Source: Hymenolepis diminuta (Eukaryota > Platyhelminthes > Cestoda > Cyclophyllidea > Hymenolepididae). From it: 64,000 nucleotides of DNA. The stretch covers positions 1,409,235 to 1,473,234 of the forward strand of contig CAADRB010000012.1 in assembly GCA_900708905.1 (NCBI GenBank). Direction: 5' to 3'. The notes below the pieces were generated by a model. It was not told where the DNA came from and did no database searches. It saw nothing but the letters and a program-made list of their open reading frames with translations. This document shows, one piece after another, positions 1-13,500 of this stretch (its first letter is position 1; the number at the start of each line of letters is the position of its first letter). Both the position numbers and the translations under genes were made by a program.

Positions 1-479
1 GAGCGACCTCTCTCTTCTCCACCCAGTTTCTTGGTGGAGAAGTCGTTCTAAGGAGGCATTAAGTAGCATATCTACGAGATTAGAGACAGGACACCTAGCT
101 GTCCTCCTCCTATAAGAGAATAGGCCTGGATTGGGCTCATGATTAAAAGGAGATATTTAATTTCAATATTTACACTGAGGGAAAGGATGCTCAAGTAGTG
201 GCAATAGTTTGATAATGGATTAGGATAATAGAAAACTACGTCTAAACATAAACATCAGATCAGTTGGTCCCTACTTACGTACAGATAGAAAACCAGATTG
301 GTCTTAATCAATCCATTCTAATGGATTGTGTACTAATATCTTATGTAGCCCTTACAGATGCATACCATTTCATGTTAATTAAATGTCCATTTTTAACCGG
401 GGATATCCTTTTATCCTGTTTAATTTAAATTGTAAAAGAAAATACTCAATATAATATTAATTACGGTGATTACTAACCA

Positions 480-3037
480 TCAGTCATTCATTTCATAAAC
501 ATCCAAAAAGTTTTGAAATCTCAAAACTCGTGCTGCCCATAATAAATCAGCCAGTCGTTGATAGTTATGATTGTAATATCGAATATAAAAGTCATTTAAC
601 TCTTCTTCACTTGGTGCGAGGTTTCGATATTCAATCCAGGTGCATAATAATATGAGAATGTCGCTTGTTATTCGAAGAGATAAATTTCTATCCACCTAAA
701 TAGATTCAAAATGAAGCCAATATCAATTGTGAATTACCCCATCTAAAAAAAAAAAGAAAAATCACTTAAAAAATATGTTGATATAAAAAATTTTCTTCGT
801 CTTCTAATGACGGATTTCCTGACTTAAATAGATTAATTTTTTCTTGGAAAAGAAAACTGAAACGCTAGTCAAGTTAGCCGACGTGGATATGAGGAAATGT
901 CATTTTTAAACAAAAAAATGAAAATGACCTTTCTTTAGATGAATACTCATTTTCAAACCTCCCTTGCATAAAGAAGTAGTGCTTTTATATCACTCTCCTC
1001 TGAAATCCTAAAGATTTCATTTGTCTGCTGAAAACTTTAACCGGAGTAATTAATTTTCAGTGAGATGACTCAGGATTTTGACCCTTACGCAAATGGGGAA
1101 TGCCCACAATTAAACTATTTTGCGACTACCCATGTTATCAAAACTTACCTACCAAATTTAATGTCATAATTCTGAACCGCCTAGTTTTCGAAGGTCCAAT
1201 AAATTTTGTCTGATAAATTCATATTCTCATGTACTTTGTTAACTCTCTCTTTTTTTGTCTAGGGTATAATGAGGATCGTTCTAACGGGAAGATCAAACAA
1301 TCTTCCATATCAGATATCTTGACGTACACCTTCTAACGTCTTTCGTGTACAACAAGTACAAATGGTAGCAGCGTTTGTAAAGGAGAGAAATGAACCAAAC
1401 AAGAGCAACAATTATATTTGATTTAAATAGGAGTGAAATAAAGTCTGTAAATTACATGAAATTAGTTTTAGCATTTAAAAGTATTGAATCAGAACAAGAG
1501 AATGCTTCAAAAGAGCAAGATTACTTTAGGAAATCTGCAAATCTAATCCTGTATAAATTAGTTGAAATAACGAGCTGTGTGAAAATAGAACTGAAATTGA
1601 TTAGATATGCCTGAACCCGATAGTTAAATCAATAAACAACACCAAGTGTATGACCTCATAAACGAGGTCATTGGCGGGAACACATATAATTAATACGAAA
1701 CGATCACAGCCGGTTAAAATTGTGATTTCTGGGAAATTACGACAAACTTTGATTACACTATCGCACTTCCAACTTGAACTTGAATTTATTGCTTTATGAC
1801 AAATCTTTCTGATTTGGATCGAAATTGTATTGCATATCTGAACATGAACACACAGGCAGTACGATCAAAGACATTTATGAAACAAAATTATTAAGAAAAA
1901 CAAAGAAAATAAAACAGTATTTAGAATGAAGATCAGATGCAATCCCTTTATAAGATAGTAAATTAAAACCAGAATCTAACGAGGAAAATGTCTAGAAGTT
2001 AGTCGACGTAGATCTTTTCAAGAAACCAAACGTGAATGTAACTTTCAATTCAAGGCATAAAATTCAAATCAAATGATTCATACCATTCTAGAAATGTTTA
2101 CGTCTGTAACTGCATTACCTTTAGAGAATACCTAATTATGATCATGTCTAGATCATACCTCTCAACTTAGAGTGGCAGCCGCACCGATATAGGAAACTAA
2201 AACTAGTTTGTCAGAAATTCCATATTATTGAGAGAAAAGTATAACTAAACATTTCACCTTCAGGAAATAATGATTCTATCATTTATGTCTGTAATATTTC
2301 CCATGAACATTGTATTTATACTATTAACCAATTTATATATTTCTAGGTCATAATTGAATTTTGTAAAGTCCCTGTCTTGTGGGTACTCTCACTTTTTTTC
2401 TACCTGAAATTAGGATATCGAAATAGTTGATCATAAAGAAATCCTTAAAACAAAATTTCCAGCTCCAATAAACATGGTTTGCCTTAGACCGAACGACTAA
2501 ATAAAAGGACTTGTAAGCAATAATGACAAAGTGGAGTCAACAAACCTTTGCCGGAAAATTCCCAACAGAACTACAAATTTGAAATAGAATTCACCAGATG
2601 CTATTTATGTTATTTAAAAACTACCTTAAAAATGTAATGATTTAGCCAGCACAACTTAAAAGGGAATTCATACAAATCTTGAAAATTAAGGTTTCACCAC
2701 AACCACGTGATAAACATACAGTATTAAATGATTCCTTGAGGAAATCACAAAAATATCATGTGGGTACAGCCTATCCTAACGTCGGATAATGAATACCATT
2801 CTAATTACTAGGAGATTAATTTTTATGTTTATCAATGCCGGAACGAAAATGCGTCCGTGTTATATAGAGATTTGTTTAAATAAGTTAGTGATATTGCTTA
2901 CAATAAACAAATTCAAAACAAAAAACAAATAGTCAACACTTACCATTTGCCATATCTTGAAAGGCGGGAATAGCGGCTATATGATCGTCCCCAATAAGGA
3001 CTTCTATCCCGTCACGCGTAAAGACGCTAAAGACCAT
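480..3037 (-). CDS. SKP1-like protein, short C-terminus, two exons seen
   Basis: Two minus-strand exons are seen, 3037-2944 and 695-480. The first starts at an ATG and encodes MVFSVFTRDGIEVLIG, ending DMANG at a GTAAGT donor. It resembles the first beta strand of the SKP1/Elongin C fold. The second begins after a TTTAG acceptor and continues with a CTWIEY helix and then LADLLWAARVLRFQNFLDV before a stop. That matches the SKP1 stretch around ELILAANYLDIKGLLDV. SKP1 normally links F-box proteins to cullin-1 in SCF ubiquitin ligases. The protein stops just after this helix, so the C-terminal F-box-binding helices of SKP1 are absent. Exon one ends in phase 1 and exon two starts in phase 0, so a small middle exon is probably missing from this model. 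It could instead be a divergent Elongin C, or a decaying copy. Confidence 0.6.
696..2943 (-). other. Intron or introns of the SKP1-like gene
   Basis: No convincing coding segment was found between the two SKP1-like exons. The phase mismatch of the flanking exons predicts a missing exon of 3n+2 bases here. One candidate near 1150 has a good GTAAG donor (minus strand) but meets a stop in the needed frame. Confidence 0.4.
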
Positions 3038-4024
3038 TCTAGGTAACTGAGTAAGCACAACTTGCCCTCCTACTAGTTAACGCATTTAAATAAAACAATT
3101 CTCATAAAAAATAAAATTTAATTTTTATTATAAATAATTTAAAATCATTTCACTTTTTTAAAAATATATTCATAATAAATGAGTCAATTTAGTTGTGAAA
3201 TATGTAAATTGATGCGATCAAAAGCATAAAAAGGAAAATGACATCAATTTTAAGAAATAGATTTTTAGTAATCCTCAAAACGGTTTATTTAGATATCTCC
3301 CTAAAGAAACCAATTAAAATAATTGCTGAATAAAATTTTTGAATGCGCGATAGGTACTAATATACAATTAGGTAAATATGAATGAAGTAATTAGAAAAAT
3401 GTATGGGGAAAAACAGTGTACGATGTGTTCTCATATTTAGATTTTAGTTTTATAATCGATTCAGTTACGGATGTAATTTGAAATTAAGACATTTCAAACA
3501 TTTAATTTTATTTGAAATCAGTCAGTTACTATAATGCTCTAAAAACAATCTCTTGGAATCTTAGTTACTTATTAAGTTTAAATAAACATAAAAAGGATTC
3601 TGCTAAATATCATTTTGGAGATTAGGTACCGTATAAGGATTTCTGTTTATTCTGATTAATCAAATCATAAGCTTTTACCGTCGCATTTTCTAGCATAAGT
3701 GCTATTTATTTGTCTAAATCGAGAAATATAGGCAGTTAATTTTAAAACATAGTTGCTATTGGTGAATTTCCAATTTTGGAGAACTTTTACATTGTGAGAT
3801 TTGTTTTCCATTCAGTGCATAAGAAACAAGGTTACTTGCATAACTCAATTCTTGGATGATGTTTAAAGTCCTGTAGGTTTTTTATCACCAAATTATAAAG
3901 GCGCACAATTTCAGATGTTTACTTCCAATCTTAACGCAAAATTAATATTAGGATACCATTTAGCCATTCAAAATATGCTGTAAGTTTGGAAATTAGATAC
4001 TCACGGGGTACTAGTGGACTAGAG

Positions 4025-4045
4025 TTCACTCAGACACTGAGTGAA
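4025..4045. repeat. Perfect 9-bp inverted repeat with 3-base loop
   Basis: TTCACTCAG, ACA, CTGAGTGAA reads as a perfect hairpin. No gene or terminus is visible next to it. Confidence 0.7.
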
Positions 4046-5069
4046 TTGGGGATGCTTAAAATTTATTGTTTCCCAAGTTAATTAAATCACCTTTTAAATC
4101 CTTTAATTTTGATTTTGTTAGGCAAAGAGGTGATAAATCTCCAGCGATTTTTTATAATATTAGTAATCATTGTTGCATACGGATAATTCCAACATGTCTT
4201 GAGGTTCCAGTGTAAACTTTCTGCCCTTATGTAATTGATTTTATTAAGTGCTCGACTAAATTGTTGCCACTGCTCTTCTTTGTCACATTTCAGAAATGGA
4301 ACGATAATTTAGATGTGATCATTGTGAATAATATAGTAGATTTATAACATGGATATCAATTCGCGTACGAATTTGGGGTATGGGAGCATGATACAATAAA
4401 TTGTACTCATCAGGTCAAAAGTGAATAATCTGATAAATGGAGAAATCAGTAAAAGAAAACTCTACTGCTTTCACTTACTGGTCGACTTGAACAATTTATT
4501 GAACTAGGGAGTCAGGATGTTCTTTGTAATTAATTGAAATAAGATACTTTAAGAGGCGGAGGCATAGTGAACTCAATATTTTTATAAACGACACTTTCAG
4601 ACTCTTAATATTTCAAGCTTAGCTAATTTTATTTTTAATTCTATTTTTAAATTATTTTCATATCAGCCACATTAATAAGAATTTAAATGAGTAATTTCAT
4701 TATTTAAATATTTTTAAATTAAATACGTAAATTCCTAAATTATGCCGTTCTTCTTGTACTAAAAAGTAATTAAATTGTTTTATTAAATAAAATCTAACAA
4801 TTTCATTATGGTAAAACTTCGTTTACTGTATGATATTATGATATCCAGTAACTAATATATCATTAAAAGGCCGACTTTACGAAAAATTATAATCCTCAGA
4901 CTATCTGGGTTTGTATTTCGTGCTGTATTTATAATCTACCTTTGCTCTATTAAAACTTTATGCTGATGTACTGCAGACTGGAAATTTTGCCGTTTAAACC
5001 GTCCGAATGAAAAACAAATATGGTGGCAAGATCGGCCCTTCTTGTTTGAATAATATCAGTCAGTAAGCA

Positions 5070-5270
5070 CTGGACATCGCTGACAAGCATCTACTGCAAT
5101 CCTGGGGACGAATCGTGAAATATGAATTTTGGAAGATAAATTGCAAGGTTTGGTAAATATTACACAATTTGAGTCCAAACATCAATGGAAGCAGGACTCT
5201 TTGATTCCTCGGCTTTCCTCCCCAATCCTCTCCAATTCACCATTTGTTGAATCTACTGTTATTCGATATC
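5070..5270. repeat. Dispersed repeat R1, copy 1
   Basis: This segment shares an ordered series of matches with 32250-32450. They include GGGACGAATC, TGAAAT, TGAATTTTGGA and, further on, a CTCTTT..CCTCGGCT block. The shared order over about 200 bases indicates two diverged copies of one element. The element type is unknown. Confidence 0.55.
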
Positions 5271-8200
5271 AGATGCTTCCCACTACTAAAAATAATAATA
5301 ACAATAATGCATTTCGGATTCATTCCCCCGTGTTTGAGACCTTAAGCGAGTTTTTAAATCAGGAAATTGGACTATCACGTCTAAAATCAGAGCGCGATAG
5401 GTTGAATGAACAGGATATAACCGTATGAAATTGCCATTAGGAAAAAATCCAACTGTAGTAACATTATTATTATTATTATTGGTCATGAGTCATAACCCTT
5501 TTCCAATTCTGACGATTAAGATGAGACGGTCGAAACATACGGTAAAATCCAATCAAAAAATAGTCGATTATTAAATCTGCTCTTAACACTTATTCAAAAA
5601 TAATGTCTAAATATTATCTAATTTATTAACAAACAGGATCTATTGCAAATTGGATCCTGATAGAGTAGTACTGTTTGTGCTTTTTAATAAAACAGTTTAT
5701 TAGCGTATCAGCGGTAGAGGGTGATATTTTAAAATAAAATCCAAGTTTCAGACTGGTGAGATTCGCTAATGCGGCTCATTTACTTGTTCGTGGCTGTTAA
5801 GAGATACAAATATTTCGCGGTGAAATTATCAACAATGGTCTTAGATCAAACAACCTAAACAAACTCTGATTACCGAGGACAAATTTCTCTTTAAATCAGA
5901 GTCAAATTACTGAAAACGAAAATCAAGACATTATACCGTGAAGTCTTAGAAATTACTCAGTCCAGAATTAATAAAGGATAAAACTTCCTCAAAATAATGA
6001 ATCCAACAAAGCTGTGTCATCGATCACATTCATTTCATACTAAACAAAGATCCAGCGCTGCTGCGAAATTAAGTAGGATATAGTCTAAACCAGCGGAAAT
6101 GAATTTTCAAGTTCCTTGCATTACTCGCCTTATGTAATCTGCAATTAAAAAGAAATAGGGTTGCTTCGGAAATACTACTTTCCAATTTGAAATCAATTTA
6201 CTTGAGAAGCACTGTTTCTTGGTATTGAGCTTTTATGGCCGATATCAGAATGCAAATCTTCTCATAGATAAGGAATTTTAAACTTAATAGCCAATCAGTC
6301 TACCTGGGTTTTCACTTATTTAAGTTCAATTTTTATAGTATATTTGTTTAAGGATTTTAATATTAAATTTCATATGCCTTGTTTATTTTTATTTATTTAA
6401 TTTTACACATCAATTTTCATACACCTAAGGATGTTTCAGATATTGCCCATTAACGGAATCCAACTGGGCCTTGGAGGAGATGAGAAATTTTGACTCATGA
6501 ATTTTGAGTATTATAACAGAATGAGTCGCCTTTAAAAAGACTAATTTTACTAAAAATCCTTGATAAACTTAGCTTTTACTCTCGAGATAATCACATAATT
6601 GAGGCCAACTTCGCATAAAAATTTCACTTACTTTGATCAAGTATTCCTATGGGAAAAATTTTGCGTAATTTACTAACAGAAAACTGTGGATAAGCAAAAC
6701 AAATATTTTTTAATAAAAGCAGAGTTTGTTTACATTATCAACTCGTGATCGTACATATGTGGTTTAACATTTCCTTCCCATTTCCACATTTTTTCATCAC
6801 TTGGTCATTCTATTTGTAAGCAGTATGTTTATCGGTCAGCGGATTATAGGAAGGCAGTTGGTAATAGTTTAATATCTTAACGACTGCAGAATTTGGCTAG
6901 ACTATCACCCTTTGGTCCTCACTGCTGAAAAAGACGAAGAAAAGGGAAATCGTTGGTTGGGGAACATTACTGAGTAGAGGAGGAAAGCTCAGGTATGGAG
7001 CAAGAGAAACTTGTGAGTGTGAAGATATGGGATGGATGGATATGCATATGGTGTTCTGGTACGTGTGCGCAAAGTCCGGGAACAAAAGAATGAAGAGCTA
7101 TAGGTCGGGTCCTGGCAACAGTGATATTCCGAGTTTGATGTAGAAAGTCAGCCGATATTGTTTGCCTGAGAGTTTCCTTTGTCGTGGTCAGGTTCGTACC
7201 CGTGTGATCACAACAGAATAATATAATTACCTTCATATGGAGTCAAATTTTATACTTAGCGGCCACTGATAAAAGGCGTATAATCATTTACATAATCCAG
7301 ATATATTATGGCTACGTTAACTTAGACGTGGACATACTCCCAACTATAAAGACATTTTTTCTTAACTTCATCCCGATGTATGATTTAGATGGAGAGGAAT
7401 AAGTATCTACCTTTTAGAACATAGAAAAGCAGTAAGAATTATCCATTCCTAAAAATTAACATCACAGAAGTGTAATTAGAAATCCGATATCAAAGGTCGA
7501 ATTATACTCATGAATCGATGTTATTTGAATCTGTGCCTTATTATTAAGTTATGCAAAATATATTTCATTTGTAATTCCACGATTTCTATGCCTTATATAA
7601 CATTGGATATAATGGACTATCATTCATGAACTGCCTTTAATCGAGGGTTATCGTGATAAAGTTTAAACTATTACCATCAAACAACATGGTGATTCTGAAG
7701 TCACTTACAACAGACTAGTTTTCAAATGCAATTTCCGTAGTTGGAAATAAGTAATTAAAATATCTCACATGATTAAAATGTACCATATAAATATAAAATC
7801 AAGTTTAGTTGGTCTCAATTTCATTTATTTAGATCGGAAAAAATATTTGATTTGGAAAGTTGTGTATCGTGTTATCAGATCTACATATCACTTAGTGGTA
7901 ATTTTATTAATCGCTGGCTTGTATTATCGACTTAAGAAGGGAAAATCCGAGGGTAAGGAGAAGTAAATAGATAATGTAACTTGATTCCCAATTGTCCTTC
8001 AGAGGTAGCCAAATAGGAGATATTATGTACCCATTTAGATTGCTAATGCTCTCTCCTGCTAATGACTCATCGATCTTCAGTTAATATGTTTATTGATTTC
8101 ATTTGTCTACCTAACTCCTGAATATTTAGCTTTGATCTAGTATAGCTTCTATTTTCAGTTAACCTGTTGAGAAACTGACATTTGATCTCTTTCTTCTCTC

Positions 8201-10563
8201 CTAATATTAGAATCTAGAGAATGTCTTTCTCTTTTCAACTGCTCTTGATGACTTGAAGTAATTCCTTAGCTGGTGATTCCTAAGCTATAGTTCTTTTCCA
8301 ATAATTGTGTATTAAAATCAATCCTGCTATTGTTAAGTTTTTATTGTTTTTTTGCTTGTGAAAAAGTTGCCACAAACTGGTAATTTTATATGCCAAGTTG
8401 AAATTCTCTTTGATATCAAAACACTACCAACTGCTTTATCAGTGTTCTGTCCTACGTTAGTCAACTAGTTTTAAACCTTCACCAAAACGCATTTCACAGA
8501 GAAAAGTTAAACGGTATGAAAATGAAAGCGATCTGTTGTGAGTAATCTTTTACGTAGTGAAAGGTTTCAAGCCCGATGATTTCCCATTAGATATTCCTTT
8601 TTAAAATAATCTGTAGAGAACATTTGTCAAGGTCACCAGATTTTTTGATGACTTGGCAGCAGACTGAGAGTAGTAAGAAGAATGACTGATGCAGTTTGAT
8701 CAAAGGTTTACTGAATCGTCATCAGCAAGTGATTGAGAAGCTGAGAGAGAAAAGGGGTTGGAGAAAGGGAACCAGTATTTTACAAAACGGTAGGCAGCGG
8801 CATGCAGAGCTAGGTTTGAATTCAGTGCCAGAGGTGCATATCCTATGAGCAGAAAGACCGACTTTACTGATTAAGTCTGGCTACCAAAAACAGTGCTAAG
8901 AAATTAAACTATCTTCTCAAGGTGGCTCCATGTTACTACACCTCTATTCAAAATAAGTGCTCGAAAATGCGTTCCCAAGTAGACTTATGAGATAAAATAT
9001 TTCAAGATAATTAAATAGGAATATGTTCAATTCATTTGAAAAGTTCAAATGGGAACAGAAAAAATAAACGGGAAATTGGCAAATGTTTTGCTCTAAGCCA
9101 ACAAATATGTGACATACTGCGCGGTGATCAGTCAAGAGTTGTCTAGTATCTCAATTTAAATCTAGTTATTATTATTGTTGGATTCAAAAACGTTTTTAAA
9201 TAGTTAATATTAATATATCAATGAAATTAGTCTGTTGCTCAAATGTTTACAATAATACTTTAATGTCATGCATGACGAAATGAAATTAATTAGCAGGTCA
9301 ACTGCATCAGTCCTTGTAAAAGTGACAGTTTTTTTCTTTTATAGATGTTCTGGGGCTCATAATAAACTCTTCTTACTGCCAGATGGGATGTTTGCAGGAT
9401 TTGGCTGCTGATCATAAATCCTGTAATGACTGAATTCACACTGCAGAATCACTAACTAACTCTACATCCCAAGTGTGTGATGATGAGAGAGAAAAAGACA
9501 ACGTTTGCTGGAGCGAAAGAGAACAAGACTAGATCTTGTTAGCAGTAGAACTAGTAAAAGCTAACCTGCCGGTATTAAGTTACGCCAATGAGTCTAAAAT
9601 AAACCATAGAAAAAGATATAAACTTAGTAGACGTCGAGAGGAGGTCGCCTTACACTAGTTGATCTGGATCACCAACAGATGCCCAATTCAACCATTTCCG
9701 TCTTTCGAAAAGGTACATAATTTGTTGTAAGACGCTTGTGTTATTATTATCATATTATTTGTCTCACTCATTTGAAATTACAAGAGTTCAAACGTTTTGC
9801 CTTGAAATTTACTCTTTCGAAATACTTTGAAAAAATAGCAGCCGTCCAAAGTAGGAAGACTTCGATTTGAGTACAAAACAAGTGTGTATTAGACCAACGC
9901 AAGGAAACTTGTAGAAATTCATGGTAGAATTTAAAAATTGAGATTGACAGTGACAATCATTAATGCAGCGTCAGGGGAAACTTGGTCTGTAATAAAGAAA
10001 CTGAATTACGAAACGCTGAGTAAAGTGGGTTTTCTCCTAACCAATAAGATTCATCTGACAGCTGAAATAGTGAAGACTTATAACACACCAGGTGTATTCA
10101 ATAGAACACCATAAAATTAACTGAGAACGAAGGATGTTTAACTAAGGGGTTCCAGCCATAAAGAGGACTATCCTCCATTAGTCCAGCTGCGATTAGATTC
10201 CATCAAATTGGTCGATATTATAAAATCCAATTCTCACAAGTATTTCTCGAAGTAAAATTTTTTGTGTAGGTAGTCTTCTATTTTCCCTTCCTACCCCATA
10301 AAATTTTGTATGAATGCGATGTAGTTCCTTGTTAAAGGTGTGTTTTGTATGAATCTATGAACTCCATTTATTTCAGTGTATTGATCCCAGTTCATAATGC
10401 CAGTCATTCCTTTAAATTTAAAAAAAACAAAGGAATTTCTTTTATTTCGAATATGCACTATTATAATCAATAAACACAAATAATCATATTTGTTAAAACC
10501 CTTTATACAGTCTTAGTATCCAAACGACAGATAGTGACATTAATAAGGATTTGAGTAATGTTT

Positions 10564-13500
10564 TCATATGATATTTTGGTGGATCCATTCCACGTAGTAT
10601 GGCACACGAGAAAATCCGCTGACACCAGTTGGCCAAAAGGTGTAACTTGTTATTCCATAAAGGTACCATTGTTCATCATCTGGATGTATTTTGCAGTAGA
10701 GACCACCACCACTGTCGCCGTTAAGAACTCCCTATATTTTAACAATAAATGATATATTTTTTAAATAATGAAATTAGGAAATGCATAGCAATACGGCTAT
10801 AAGAATATATATACATTAATGAAAGGGACCTGACCAAATATTTAAGTTTATTAACTTGTCTATTTCTCATACTAAAACTATATTTTTATACGTCGAGTGT
10901 GAAACACACCTTTTCGGGTTTGAAGGCGCATACTTGCATATCCAATCTGAAAATCTGACTTAGAGCAAGGCACAGAACGGGTGATACAATTCGGATTTCC
11001 AACTCTTGAAGAGTTGGAGAAAGAATTGGGGGATTTCTATTTAATAAGCCCCAACCCACAGCTATGCATTTTGTTTCCGCTTCAAGATTCAAATTCGGTG
11101 GTGGTAGACATACGGGATGTATCTCCGGCGCTATTCAAGAAATAAAAAAATGTTAGAATCGCCTTGTCATGTCTATTAATTTGAAACATCTAATGCAAAA
11201 ATAATATTTGGATAAAATTTACATGATTAAATATTTTTGCGGTTTATACTAATGTTATTTAGATGGCTTGGGAATTATTGAGACTAACATTGGTCAGCCA
11301 GATCCTATCGTCATTCTTAAATCGGCTCGTCTATCAAAACTCTTGCCTTTCACTGATGACTCAAATGACCATACAACCACACTTTTCTCTCCTTTCACAT
11401 TCACATTGGCTATATCATTGCCTATAATTTATTAATTGGTTATTGTCTTTTAATTAGTTCAATCGTTTACAGAGCAATCTATGTATGCTCAGTGTAATCG
11501 TCCACCAATTCCAATTTTGGCATTTCTACTAGACTTTCTAAACACAAAGTTCTGTGGGTCAAATTCTACAGCTAGTGGCTTTTCCCACCTTCTGCATTGT
11601 AGGCCTCCCTCCTTCCAGCTTATTTTCTCCTTTAGGTCTCATTGAATTACTATCATTAGCAATCCTATGCCTTTATTCTTATCCTTTAGAGTTTATTTTG
11701 CACTCAGCCCCTTCCATTTGCATTCCTTATCTAACTTGGATAGTTATCATTTCCATTTATCTTGGGTATGATCAATTTTCTCCCTTTATCTGACACTTTC
11801 TTCTTCGCATTTTCAGTTCGTTACCTTCCTTCTGTTTCCTCCAAATGAAAATATTTTGCTTATCTCTTTCTACCAACTGAAAACCATCAATAAATTTAGT
11901 GAAACTTGAGAAATCTGGAAGTCTAAACTATTATTCTTCCTCTCTCATTCCTCTCCATCTACATAGGGAAACAAAACCTTGAATTTTCATTGCAATTTTA
12001 TACATTTTATTATTAATTTAAAACTATACTTTGTTTAACAGGATCTCAAATTAATAAAAGAAAAACTTTGATTGCTATCCCTCCAACATATACCTCACAA
12101 TTTCATTATTTCACTCCGGTTAAGTTTAAAATAGACTAGTTAGTATACAGAGAATTCAATTTGCACGTATTTTTCCTTGAAGGTCATAGGATTGGTGCTG
12201 ATTTGTGGGCAGTCAGTGATGTGGGAAGTTGACTATAATAGTTAATTTTGTCCACTAAAAACGTTTTTATATGAACAGCCTCACAGAATCGTTCTGCTGC
12301 CTAAGCCAAGCGGGGTAAACAATTTTCGTTGTGGGCTGCAAAACGTTTCATATACGTGTTTGCACAGGTAGATGCTAATTGTCATGGAAATCATGGTGTT
12401 ATATTTTCCTGGTTGATTGACTGGGAAGAAAATAATTACAAAATTAACTACCATTACTTAGCTGTCCTTTCCTAACAGATTTTTCTAGATAGGATGACTG
12501 GACCGTCAATTTGATCATCTGGTCGTTAGATTTCGCACATTGTGGAAGTAGATTTTCAATTGTAAAACTAGGCATCAACTACTGATATTTTAAGAAATGA
12601 TGGAGTAAATGTATTTAAATTATCAAAAAAGTACAATTTAAATGTCCAAATTTTAAATGAAGCAAGGTATTTTAAATATTCAGTTGGCGTTGTTTTACTT
12701 ATATCTGGTCGATTTATCAAAAAAAGCTTAATATCAAAAGTAAATAACTTCTTTCGATGGATGAAAACTAAATTATCTTAAAGCTTACTGAATTCTACGG
12801 GTCGTTCAAGTTCGACAATCGCCACATCTCCATCAAGACTATCAGGACCAGATTTGTAGATCATAAAGCGCATTACAGGGACATCAACTTGGGGTTCGAA
12901 ATACTGATTATTACGATGGTGATCACCAAACCGCAGAAAAAGACACACATTTAGAGTATCCTTGACAAAATACCACCGTTTTTCCTCGATCTGTAATTCT
13001 ACAAGACTGCTTAGGAGACAGTGAGTTGCTGTAACGGCGTGTTTTTCGGAAATTAAAGATGATGCGCAAACCATTTCCTGATGCATTTGGGGTCGAGGAG
13101 GGCCATTGATGTTCCTAATTTGGTTCACCGATATAAACAAACCCGCCTTTTGAAACAACATATATGCAAAATTTTAAATAATAAGATTACATTTACCTCT
13201 CCGATAATTGGTAGTTATACTTACCATCCATGGCCATGAATGGGGCACAGATTCTCGACCTCCGTATATTTTGCTGACGATTCTATCATATTTGTGTAGT
13301 TGTTGAATTCCGCATGTTCTGCAGTGTTTGTATACTTTTGGTGATAAACCTTAGAATTTGATGTAAAGAGTAAAACAGGAAGTGACAATCAACTCAGTAA
13401 GTACAACAACCTTAGGGGACTGTTCAAGTTGGACTAAGAGGTATTCTCTTGCAAAACCAACCTTCACCCTAAAGACTAACACGATATAACAGTTTTTCAA

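Larger units (their letters stand above)
3038..10563. other. Long intergenic stretch without recognisable genes
   Basis: AT-rich DNA with only short, compositionally unremarkable open frames. It holds one copy of a dispersed repeat near 5.07-5.27 kb, a perfect small hairpin near 4.03 kb, and simple AAT/ATT runs near 5.29 and 5.46 kb. The 65-codon frame at 7769-7966 (+) has a hydrophobic stretch followed by basic residues, but no family resemblance or splice context supports it. Confidence 0.5.

Noticed and set aside
1390..1614. 74-codon plus-strand frame
   Set aside because: AT-rich composition, no motif, no splice or promoter context; sits inside the SKP1-like intron on the opposite strand.
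7769..7966. Frame with a hydrophobic stretch followed by KKGKSEGKEK
   Set aside because: One membrane-like segment only, none of the 2TM family motif, and no exon borders nearby.
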